From assembly GCF_003144195.1 (NCBI RefSeq), contig NW_020289997.1:248001-312000 (forward strand): a DNA stretch of 64,000 nucleotides, read 5' to 3'. The stretch comes from Ceraceosorus guamensis (taxonomy: Eukaryota > Basidiomycota > Exobasidiomycetes > Ceraceosorales > Ceraceosoraceae). Under the pieces are notes generated by a model. That model worked only from the letters and a program-made list of their open reading frames with translations. It had not been told where the DNA came from and did not search any database. Shown here one piece after another: positions 1 through 10,320 of the stretch (positions are counted from its first letter, which is position 1; the number at the start of each line of letters is the position of its first letter). Both the position numbers and the translations under genes were made by a program.

Positions 1-2
1 TC

Positions 3-1631
3 GGCCGCTATCAACTCTTCGTCTTTCTGCTGTGCGGCCTGGGATTTTTCACGGATCTCCTTTTCGCACAGGCCTTTGGTCTCATTACTGTCCCTCTCGA
101 GAGCGAGCCAGATTTTGGCACAGTCAACGACGGCAACATTGGCACGCTGTTCACCGCTTTCAACGTCGGGCTCACAGTCGGAGCCTTTTCGTGGGGGATC
201 CTTGTCGATGTGGTGGGCAGAAAGTGGAGCTTCTACTGCACATGCCTTCTCGCTTCCATCTTTGGACTTGCTGCTGGAGGCTCGCCCAACTTCACAGCGC
301 TGAGGGTCCTGGTCGCTTTCTCAGGCCTTGGTGTTGGCGGCAACATTCCGATTGATGCTACGATCACCCTCGAATTCTTGCCGACCAAGAATCGATGGCT
401 GCTGGCGTTGCTTTCTTTGTTTCAACCCATCGGTGTCTTGGTAGCGTCTGGCATTGCCTACGGCTTTGTGCCCAACTACTCTTGCGGCGATGGCGCGACT
501 GCGGTGTCAGAGACAGTCTGCAGGTCAGCTGACAATCGGGGATGGAGGTATACGCTGTTCACTGTAGGGGGCATCACCCTCGGCGTCTTTCTTCTGCGCT
601 TTCTTCTCTTCACTTTCCGCGAGTCGCCAGCCTATTTGGTTAATTTGGGCAAAGATCGCGAAGCGATCGAGGTTGTCAAGGCTATCGCCAAGGTGAACAA
701 GGCGGACGCGCCCGCATTCACGATGGAGGACTTTAATGAAATCGACAGAAGGTGTGGAAATACAATCGGCGAGGATCAAGTCAAGGTCGGAGCGGGAAGG
801 CGTGGCGAGGTCTTTGCGGAGTCGTCAAAACACGCTCTGAGGCAACTCACCAATGTCAAAGTCCTGTTCCAGAACCGCAAGATGGCGCGTCTGACAATTT
901 TGCTTTGGATCACTTTCATATGGTGAGATTTCCTGCTCTCGCTGTCACACGAATTACCTTCCATCTGACCAATGTGCCTCTTGTCGCCTTCGTCAACACA
1001 GCGATTTCTTTGCGTTTAACATCGCTGGCGCATACCTGCCTCTGATCTTGTCTGATAGGAACATTGCTCAAGGCAAAACGCTGGCAGAGACGTACCGTTC
1101 GTACGTGGCGATTTATGCCCCGGGCATCGGGGCGTGCATTCTAGCTGCTGCCTTGATCGAGCTGCCTCGCTTAGGCAGGCAGTGGTCGATGGTGTTCTTT
1201 TCAGCATTGATGGGTGTATCGATGTTCATCTACACGCGAGTAGAGACCGAAGCGGCCTCTGTCGGATTGAATGCGCTCGAGTACATTGCCCAGAGCGCTT
1301 TCAACGCCATCCTGTACGCCTACTTGCCAGAGGTGTACCCATCGAGCGTCAGGGGCACTGCGAGCGGAGTGGCCTCCACTCTGGGACGCATTTCCGGCAT
1401 TGTCGCCCCCTTGATAGCTGGACCCCTCTACTCTGCTGGACCTGACAAAGCTCAAAATGCTGCGCATGTGGTGAGTGTGGTATGAGCGCGACGAGGGCTG
1501 TCCAGGAGTCTTCACTGATAGGCCCCTTTTTCCACCCCGCGCAGCTGTATCTAGGAGGAGGGGTGGCGTTCGCAGCGACGATTGCTCTCATTTTCCTTCC
1601 CTTTGACAACAAGGGAAGGCGTGTACACTAA
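3..1631 (+). CDS. SVOP/SV2-like major facilitator transporter, 5' end cut off by the window
   Basis: Reading frame 3 is open from the first bases, so the start lies upstream. Exons are 3-922, 1002-1470 and 1545-1631; the introns (923-1001, 1471-1544) begin GTGAG and end in AG, and joining them restores the frame. The protein is rich in membrane helices and carries major facilitator hallmarks: a first-helix stretch with GFFTDLL, an inter-helix loop DVVGRK, GVGGNIPID in the region typical of the SVOP/SV2 branch, and YPSSVRGTASG in the second half. It ends NKGRRVH, a short cytosolic tail. Such proteins carry sugars, organic anions or related small solutes across the plasma or vacuole membrane; the substrate cannot be read here. 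The next gene, 1.6 kb downstream on the same strand, is a flavin monooxygenase, which allows but does not prove a shared metabolic role. Confidence 0.88.
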
Positions 1632-3241
1632 CCTGCTCTCGCATCATGGCGCGCAACGCTTCTCTTCTGCTGCTTCTCCTGCCCTATGCCCCGGCGTTGC
1701 TTTGATCAGGTCAATAACATATATAGACTCAATCTCTGCTGTGTGCTGTAGTGCTTTGTGACTGCGTGACCACCGCTTCGCTTCATCAGTGGAAATGCCT
1801 GACACTTGCGCATTTGTGTCTGCGTCTAGGCCAACGCTACAGTGAGTGTGACCTTCCAACTCAATGTGTTCCAGCGTCTCCAAAGCTCAAATCGTCGGAC
1901 TGGTGCGCTCGTCTTGGATTCGTGATATGAGGGGGTTAGCGCGGCGTGCGGAAACGACAGGCAGAGGAGCACGCGGATCGCATACGAATGGATTTCTCGA
2001 TGCGCGAATACTGATCGAAAGCTAACGCTGCGCGTAAATGTCGCGCAATCAAAGCCGGGTTTGCTTAGAATCTGAAGGTTGCGACTCGTGCGCGCAGTCG
2101 TGATCGTGGTCGTGATCCTTCGTTAGGCACGTAGGCGGTGAATGCTGCCATATCAAAACGCATTGCGAAGTCACGAGTGGAGCCAGACCCGTCCCTGCGT
2201 GAGGTCTCGCGACCGACAATCTGAGTGAATGGCAAGGCACAAAGTTCGGCATTGTAGCGCTGTTTCGGGGTCGTGAACCCACCACGCGCGGCTTCGATGA
2301 CCGATGGCCGAGCTGGATTGTCCGCTTCAATGCTCCGACGCCCGATTCCCGTGCGCCTTACATTTGGAGCGGGCGCCGCTCGCTGTTCTTTCCTCGATCG
2401 GACCTGCTTGACCAATTCTGGGGAGCTTATGGAGCGATAAGGCGTTGCATGGGCCCACGCCGGCAGCAAATTGTGATTCACATTGTGATTTATTCCTGAC
2501 CCTTCCCGATAGCAGAGACTCGTTTGGCTGATGATGATAATTCGTCCGCTGATGTGGGTCGATGCGCGGAACCCGGGCCAGACTAGATTCGGCGCAACGT
2601 GACTCGCCGCCGATCTTTGCAAATGCGAAACACGCAGCCATACGTCATGACTGTGGCTGACTGACTCACGACTGCTTACCCATACAGCTGCTGGCCCTTC
2701 TCTTCAGATGCTGATGAGTCCTTGATGCTTCCCCTCGCCGCACAAGTGCTGTGATGTGTACCACCTACAGCATTCATTCTGATTCATTTCGTGAGTCAAT
2801 CGCTCGCCGCAATTCTTGCTCGGGCTTTGCAGCACCCCGCAAAAGTTGCCTTCCTAATCGGTAGTCGCTGGCGAATCACACCGAGCCAGTCGCGAAGCCG
2901 GGAGACTCGTTGGACTAACAACTTCCCCGCAATCACGAATCTGGCTGCATGCACGCGCACGCACGCATGCTGTAGACCTTGCCTCTCCTCCCGTCAAACG
3001 TGCATCCTTCCCATGCATAACGGCTTGGCCTACTCACCTCTGTTCACCTACAGCATCCATCAGTTGAGCGTTTGCCATATCGTTACCCCATCACCCCTGC
3101 AAAAATTTGTCTGAACGACGCCCTCGTTGCAGCATCATCGAGCAAGGAGCCCACGACATTCTTCTGAAAGACTTTTAGTGCCTCGAGGAAGAAGAACAGA
3201 CGTGCACAAGCGATATCCACTCACGACGAGGAATAAGCAAG
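1632..3241. other. Intergenic spacer, no supported gene
   Basis: About 1.6 kb between the transporter and the monooxygenase. Open frames on both strands lack family motifs and mostly lack an ATG. The spacer holds a copy of the dispersed word GAAGTCACGAGTGGAG (near 2168-2183), also found near 38468, and a CACGC-rich stretch near 2950-2970. The last few hundred bases are presumably the promoter and leader of the monooxygenase. Confidence 0.6.
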
Positions 3242-5424
3242 ATGGTCCACATTCCAGATGCAAATGCTCAGCCGCCCGAGTACCACAATGTGCTCATCAT
3301 TGGAGCTGGTGTGACCGGCTTGGCGATGGGCGCGCAGCTCAGAATGATGCTGGGCGAGACGGACGTCAGGATCATTGAGAGGTCCAAAGGCATCGGAGGC
3401 ACTTGGGTGAGTGGCATTGTCTATCTCGGTGCGAGCGTCGATGGCTAGCTAGGTCCCGGCACCTCGGCCAATCGTGGCTGGCTCGAGAAGAGCGACGAAT
3501 CACTGACTGACTCGATCCTCTGGCTGTTGCCTGATCACCGCAGGAACAAAACACTTATCCAGGTGCAGGATGCGACATTCCCATCGTGCTGTACAGCTTC
3601 AGCTTTGCTCAAAAGAAGGACTGGCCCGAATTTTGGCCACCTCAACACGTCATCAGAGATTATTTGGAAAAGGTCTCGGATCGATTTGATCTCACGAGAA
3701 GGACGGTGGTGAACACTGAGGTATCCAGCGCTCATTGGGACGACGAGCTGGGCATGTGGCACGTGTACACCAGACCTGCTAAAGGCCAAGACACGCAAGG
3801 AGGAGAGGATAAGCACTGGATCTGCAGAGTTTTGATCTCGGGCGTCGGAGGTCTCTCTCAGCGTGAGTCGTGTTGAGTGCCCGCAGCGCAGTGGCTGCTC
3901 AGACGCTTGGTGCTGATCTCCCGATATTCTGTTGGATCGTCAGCCAACCCTTGCAACATTCCTGGCCATGAAAAGTTCCAGGGCCCGCTCTTCCACAGCG
4001 CGCGATGGGATCACAGCGTGCAAACCAAGGACAAGCACGTCGTCGTCGTCGGCAATGGCTGCAGCGCCACGCAATTCATTCCCATGTTGGCGAATGACGG
4101 CGCCAAGAGCATCACGCAAGCCGTCCGATCCAAGCATTGGTACGCTAAGCGACCAAACGACCCCACAGACTCGGCGGTGATGAAGTGGCTGCTGCGAAAT
4201 GTGCCTGGTTTCTACCTGCTGGTCCGAGCGATCGTGCACATCGTGCTCGAATTGTCCAGTGTGAGTGGGCGCTTAATAGGCTGGGTCCGGCGTTGAATCT
4301 CGCCTCACCTGATCGTCTATCTCGCGATCACGCCCTCTAGATCATGATGTATCGCCACTGGGCTGGCACTCAAGCCCGCGAGCGCTTTGCTCGCAACTGC
4401 ATCAGCTACATCAAACAGGCTGCTCCAACCAAGGTGAGCAGCATGGCCTGCTGCCATTTTATACATAAAGGTTGTCAGCATGTTGACTAGACCTTGTCTC
4501 TCCCAGTACCACGACATCCTCGTGCCTCAACCCGAGAAAGACGGATTGCACCCAGGCTGCAAGCGTAGAGTGTTCGACACTGATTACCTCCCAACACTCC
4601 ATCGGGACAATGTCGAGCTGGAGAGCTCTCCTTTGGTGGAAATCAAGGAAAAGAGCGTGCTGACAAAGGACGGTCGTGAGCTGCCGGCTGACGTGATTGT
4701 GCTCGCGAACGGCTTTGCGGTGAGTGGTGCTGATCGCAGTGAGGTCTCACACGTCCTGTCGGCTGACTTGACAGTTGTTGTCGCTGCTGTCCAGGTCACC
4801 AACATGGGTTTCCCAATGAAAATCTATGGCAAGACCGGCAAGACTGTCCAAGACTATTGGGCCGAGGCAGGCGGTCCAGGTTGCTACAGAGGATCAATGA
4901 TGTCCGAATTCCCCAATTTTGCACTGGCCATGGGTCCCAACACAGGCACAGGTCATTTTAGCTACATCTTCACGTCTGAATGCTCCACGCGCTTTGCTAT
5001 CGAAATCTTCAAGCCGATTATTCAAGCGCCGAGGCCTACCGTGTTCAACGCCAAGGCGCCAGGCGCAAAGAAACAGCCTTCCGTCTGCGTTCGACCCGAG
5101 AAGGAGGAGCAAGAGCAGTGCTGGATTCAAAAGCAATCGAGAAGCATGGTGTACACCTTTGACTGTGGCAGCTGGTACGTCGACAAGGAGTCTGGACGCG
5201 TAGCGGCGGTGTACCCGCAAACCCAGACGCAATTCTGGATCAGAGCTTCCAACCCGATCTATAGCGACTTTGATTACAAGGGCATCAAGGCGCCCAGGAC
5301 TTGGTTCACAGGCATCAGAGAGACGATTGGCTGGGGAGGTATTCCCAAGCAGACGCCAGAAGATCTCAAAAAGTTCAGAAGCGGCGAGTGGGCGGTAGGC
5401 AAGCCGAAGGGCAAGGAGATCTAG
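3242..5424 (+). CDS. Baeyer-Villiger-type flavin-containing monooxygenase
   Basis: Six exons (3242-3406, 3544-3862, 3944-4260, 4341-4433, 4507-4719, 4795-5424) give 578 residues. Residues 21-26 (GAGVTG) form the FAD Rossmann loop, GGTW follows at the end of exon 1, and YPGAGCDIP opens exon 2. The Baeyer-Villiger signature FxGxxxHxxxWD is present at residues 173-184, followed by the NADPH loop GNGCSA at 198-203. These enzymes use FAD, NADPH and oxygen to turn ketones into esters or lactones, or to oxidise heteroatoms; the substrate is unknown. The ATG at 3242 is chosen because it lies about 20 residues before the FAD loop, as is usual. The intron at 4720-4794 is 75 bp with no in-frame stop, but removing it joins GFA directly to VTNMGFP, which fits the family better. 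No transmembrane anchor is obvious. Confidence 0.9.
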
Positions 5425-6376
5425 CGCAACCGCCGTGCGAAGATCGTCTTGACCGCGCACTCTGCTTCCTCGTCCTCTGACCACATCTGCTCGTCCCAAC
5501 GACTCGCCCCGGATCTGTGCACTTGCGCACGAGTGGTGTGGCATTCATACACGGCTTTGACTTGTAATGACGCCTGAGTCTCGTCAAACGAATTGCATCG
5601 CGTTTTGTAATTCACGGTGCGACTGATTTGAGGCACAAGAGTGCTTTCTGTGCCCTCCAGTATATAATGGCAAGAATAAAGGGAAAAAGCTAAGCTGATG
5701 ACAAGGGGCGCCAAATTTGGAAGACTTTGAGAGGTTGCCCAATGAATAAAGCCACGTGGCCTCTTCCAGTCGCGACTTCAGCAGCACAGCCAAGCACATG
5801 AGCAGCGAAGCAGTCATATCGTAACCAGGGTAGCGCGTCGAAACGCGCATGACGCGTGGCGAGTCCAACAGCGCGCATGTGCGCGCTGATCGATCTATGC
5901 GCATCTTTAAGGGCGCGCGGGCACGCGTCGAGGACACGCGTCGCTCCAGCATGCATCAGGAGCAGCAATGATGGGGGCAGTGTGGGCGGGAGGAGTGCAC
6001 TCATCAGACTTACTTACGACTTTTGCTAACTCACATGCTCGTGCGCGCGCGCGAGGATCGTGATGAGCGCGCCTTGAACACCAGACAATTAGGGATAGAC
6101 CTAACACCGAGCCGGTCGCTTTGAGGTACCGCCTTCACGATTGCAATCACTCAACGCTCGTATCTCCGACATTTGGACAACCCGGAGCTTTGGATGGGCG
6201 GCACGGGCTTTTCTCTGCCCCACGATCACGCAAAGTTCTCCTTTAATTGCCTTCTTTTGGACACTGGCACCCAAGGAATTGCGGCACAGACAGAGTAGGG
6301 ACGGCTCGGATTGGCCAAGCAGCGACAGACGCCCACGTCCAGTGACCGAGCCGCTTGCAAAGCCGTCAAGGTCAAG
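5425..6376. other. Spacer between monooxygenase and APSES factor
   Basis: Nearly 1 kb without a supported gene. It holds two AATAAA words (5675-5680 and 5745-5750) that could serve the monooxygenase transcript, a stretch rich in GCGCG and ACGCG words between about 5840 and 6070, and the leader of the next gene. Open frames here are short or extend into GC-rich noncoding sequence. Confidence 0.5.
5675..5680 (+). terminator. Possible polyadenylation signal AATAAA
   Basis: A canonical AATAAA lies 251 bases after the monooxygenase stop, just after a TATATAATGG stretch. A second copy lies at 5745-5750. Fungal 3' processing signals are loose, so this is only suggestive. Confidence 0.35.
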
Positions 6377-9300
6377 ATGCGAGCAATGTATCCAGCACCC
6401 GCTGGGCGTGCGAGCGGCACGGCCTCGGCAACGTCCGGCTACCCTCAACCACGACAGAACCATACATCGACTTTTCCCGGCAACCCCGCGTCCACAGCTA
6501 CAAGTTTTGCCGCTCCAGGCGCAGTCTATGCTCCTTCCGGTCCTTACCTCTCTACGAATACTGCCTACACTTCCGGACCGTCATCTGCATCCGCTTCGCT
6601 CGCTGCGCCTCCGCCCGCGCATACTCCTTCGCCCTCTGCTCGCTCCAACCAACAGCTCCCGCCGAGCGGGAGCCAAGCGGCCCCTCCTTCAGCTACTTCT
6701 AGCGCTCCAACAGCAAGCGGAGCGCTGTCGCCAGATAGGGCTCCGCCTACAGTGTACTTGGCGACGTACAGCGGCGTGCCCGTCTACGAACTTACCGTGC
6801 GCGGCATTGCTTGTATGCGTAGAAGGGCAGATGGTTTCCTCAATGCGACGCAGATCTTGAAGGTCGCAGGTGTGGAAAAGGCAAAGAGAACAAAGGTGCT
6901 CGAGCGCGAGATCTTGACTGGAGAGCACGAGAAGATTCAGGGTGGATATGGCAAGTATCAGGGCACATGGTGAGTCCCTTCGCGAGGGCGCAGTGCTTCC
7001 ATCGAGTTGCTCGTTGCTGATATCGAGTCGTGCTCGCTCAGGATTCCGCTCGCTCGTGCCCACACGCTAAGCGCGGCATACAATGTTACTCACCTATTGC
7101 AACCCATCTTGGAGCTTGACCCTTCGGCCAATGTGCCTGTGGCAGGTCGCAGGAAGAGGCCGAACCCCAACGCGCCTGCCGCTAGCATGTACCATCGATT
7201 GGGACCTGGTGCAGCTGGCAAGAACACCGCCAAGGAGGAGTCGAGTGGAGGTACGCCTGGCTCCGCTGGATCGCCCGCTGCAGCTGGCTCAAGTCTAGGT
7301 TCCGCACCAAGTCAGGCTCCACGTTTTCTCAGCTTGCGTCCACCTGCGCCTGGGGATGCTTCCATCGGTGATGTCAGCCCCACCGCTGCTGCCGCGTCAT
7401 CGGGTATTCCGGCAGGCACCGACGCCCGAGGTCGCACGGCTTTGGAAGGGTACGCTGCCCACGGCTACACCCCGGCTGGCATTGCTGTGCCTGTTCCAGC
7501 GAAGGAGGCGACTACTCAGTCGATCGGCGAGCCAAGCTATGCGTCCAACAAGCGTGGTCCACCTTCCCCAGAGACGTCTCCTTCCAGGACGCAAAGCGCC
7601 AAGCGATCCAAGGGCGATCAGAATGGCTTCGAGGACTCTCCGGCGGCTCAAGGACTTTCGCCAGTCAAGGACCTGAATCTGCTGGGGCGATTGTCGCCCT
7701 CTGCTTCGCTACGTGGTGCGAGGCCGGTCAATGCTTCACGCATGCGCGCCGGTCCTCCGGATGCTCAAGGTCTAGGTCCGGGAGCCAGATTCGCTACTCG
7801 ACCGGCACCCGTCGTCGAGTCCGAGCCGGAGCGAAAAGCGCGCGAAATTCTGACGGCTCAATTCATTGATAGCACGGCTCCTCCTTCTGGGCCAGATGCT
7901 CTCGAGTCTGTTCTGGGTGCGCTGCCGGATGGGTCGGCTGACACTGTCATCGACGATCACGGTCACACCGCTTTGCATTGGGCTGCGGCGCTTGCACGCC
8001 TCCCATTGGTCAATATGCTGCTGTCTCTGCCTCCTCCGCGAGGCGCCGACCCCCACATTGGTAACCACGCAGGGGAGACTGCCTTGCACCGCGCGGTGCT
8101 CGTCACAAACGCCTACGACGGGTCCGCTTTCCCCGCCCTGCTGGCAGCGCTGAGCGCGAGTCTGCACACGCGCGACTTCAAGCGGCGTACTCTGATCCAT
8201 CACATTGCTTTGGTGTCGGCCTTGAAAGGCAGAGCTGCTCCGGCGCGGTATTATCTTGCTTGCGTGCTGGAGCACATCGCCAAACACGAAGGCGGTAAGC
8301 ATGCTGCCCTGGTCGACGCGCAAGACGAGGAGGGGGAGACCGCTTTGGGCATCGTTGCGAGGATAGGAAATGCTGGGATGTGCAAGATGCTGCTCGATGT
8401 TGGCGCGCGCAAAGATATCGCCAACAATCTTGGCCTCAGACCCAAAGATTGGGGCCTTGATGAGCCGGCGTCCACCGCGAGTTCTACGCCTGGACGCGTG
8501 GAAGACAGCGGACATTGGGAGAGCAGTGGCAAGGATCGGATTAGCGATGCCGTGCAAGCTCTCAAACAACCTCCTGCAGGACCAATACAGAAGAGCGCAG
8601 ACGTGCAGCAAAGTAAGTCGACAGGCATTGTCTTTGGCGCAGATTTGATGAAGTGCTAATCTAGAATACGTGCCTTCGACAGGGATTGCTGAAGTGGTCA
8701 AGGATCTTGACGAGCTTCACGCTCGAGAATTGGGCGAAAAGAATTCAGCGCTTGCAGTCGCTCAAGCCCATCTGCAAGCTGCAACTCGCGAGCTGGCGTC
8801 CAGAAGACGCAAGGTCACTGAGGCAGCGCGGAATGCGGCGACGCGCGAAGAAAATCGAATGAGAACGACGAATTTGTGGCGAATGCTTTACGAAGTCTTG
8901 GCCTGGGATGTACCGGAAGGGACTAGCCGCGCCGAAGATTTGGCTTTCCAGCCTGGCAGCGTCGACGATGCGGACCCCAGAGCTGCCGAGAAACGAGAGC
9001 TTGTGGCTGTAGAGAGCCTGCAAAGCTCCGACATGGTTATTGAGGGAGGTCTTGCCGCGCAGACACCTTTTCCTGGAGCGCCGTTGGGAGAAGCGGACGA
9101 ATTGATCAGGCTCAGGTGGCTCGAGCGAATTTTCAAGGAAGAGACGGATCGTCTGCAGCAAAGAATCGTAGCGCTGGACGGAGCTGGAGCTGCGAAGCAG
9201 AGACAATGTCGCAAGGTAGTGGCAATGTGCTGCAACGTGCCCGAGGAGAAGGTGGAAGGGGTGAGTAGCACGCTCACGATTTCGATCGTGCGAGTTTCGC

Positions 9301-9468
9301 AAGCTGATTTGGACGGCTATGCTTCATCTCTAGATGCTGGATGACCTGGTCACTGCTATCGAGAGCGACCGGATGGGCGTAGACTTGGCCCGTCTGGCTG
9401 GATTTCTGGAAAAGATCAAAAAAAGCGGGAACAAAGAAGGTGAAGCGCCGACAGTGGCGAAGCATTGA
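6377..9468 (+). CDS. APSES-type transcription factor with ankyrin repeats (Mbp1/Swi4-like)
   Basis: Four exons (6377-6969, 7042-8612, 8683-9260, 9334-9468) give 958 residues. A disordered Ser/Ala/Pro-rich N-terminus is followed by a KilA-N/APSES DNA-binding domain at about residues 124-240; its core reads [12 protein letters not shown] and GKYQGTWIPL, with the intron inside the Trp codon. Ankyrin repeats lie at about 500-680 ([18 protein letters not shown]), then a C-terminal helical coiled-coil region. This is the architecture of the DNA-binding subunits of the MBF/SBF complexes, which drive G1/S transcription from MCB/SCB elements with a Swi6 partner, and which in smut fungi also touch morphogenesis. 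The open frame extends upstream to 6311 only by a TTG codon; the first ATG is 6377. The protein is nuclear by inference. Confidence 0.93.
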
Positions 9469-10320
9469 ACGTTCTCTCGACATTTGTCCAAGAAGCATTG
9501 CGCGGTCCACGCCTTGTTCCTTTGAGGATACATCGCTCAAGTCGTATGTTCGCTTCTCCCTGCCGTCACGTTCGGTCCCCTAGGAATGCGTGTCTACCTG
9601 TACGATATCTGTTCGAATCGAGTTTGTTTGCCCTCGTGCTTGTCTGTTGCTGGCCGTGCACCGTCTTTCGTAATCCAGTCCGAGGCGTAAGCGAAGGGCG
9701 ATCCTTGTTCAAGGCGAGAGCAAAAGGCGACAGTCGGTGGTGCTGATGCTGCGCCAGATGTGCACCACACGATGAGCCGGTCCTCAGGAGAACGGGGACA
9801 CATCAGACAGGTGCGCGAGTGACACTCCCTATTGGACCGATTTTTGGTGCCTTCACGATCAGAACGGTTTGAATTGTGCTCCTTGTGCTCATCTCGCTAC
9901 AATTTTCCTCACTGAGTGCACTCGTGACGTGTGATGGAGGCAGTCGTATATGAGGTAAGAGCTGGCACAGTCTCTTGTCCAGACTCGTGTCTGTCAAAGA
10001 CGAAAAGAAGTACGTGATGTACTGTGTATCTACGAGGCAGGCGTTCGAAACGGGCGTGAGAAAAAAAAAACCTACGGCATCTGGGATTCACGAGTGGTCC
10101 CCCACCGCAATACTGACTAGACCCTACGGGGCGATATCTGGGCAGGTGTGTTACAAGTATATATACAGATACACAAATCCAAAGTTCATGATCTAGTACC
10201 TGACTAACCGCACGCGATTCTGAAACGTCCGAAAGCGACACGACGCGCAGCCTGGTTGGTCTACCATTCTGCCACACCACCCTCGAGCCAGAGCATCCCT
10301 TGCACCGCACACCACCTAAC
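9469..10320. other. Spacer with a TATA-like element
   Basis: About 850 bases with no supported gene between the APSES factor and the methyltransferase-like gene. It contains a TCACGAGTGG word near 10089, a run of A's near 10062, and a TATATATA stretch upstream of the next gene. Confidence 0.5.
10158..10165 (+). promoter_or_regulatory. TATA-like box upstream of the MidA/NDUFAF7-like gene
   Basis: TATATATA lies 156 bases before the chosen ATG at 10321. Its position suits a fungal core promoter, but AT-rich words occur elsewhere in these spacers, so the assignment is tentative. Confidence 0.3.

Noticed and set aside
2065-2622. 185-codon open frame on the minus strand in the first spacer
   Set aside because: It opens with TTG, its composition is Arg/Ser-rich like other GC-rich noncoding DNA, and no motif or splice partner was found.
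7772-8701. 309-codon antisense frame across the APSES gene
   Set aside because: It mirrors the ankyrin-coding frame on the other strand, a common by-product of GC-rich codons, and shows no family motif.
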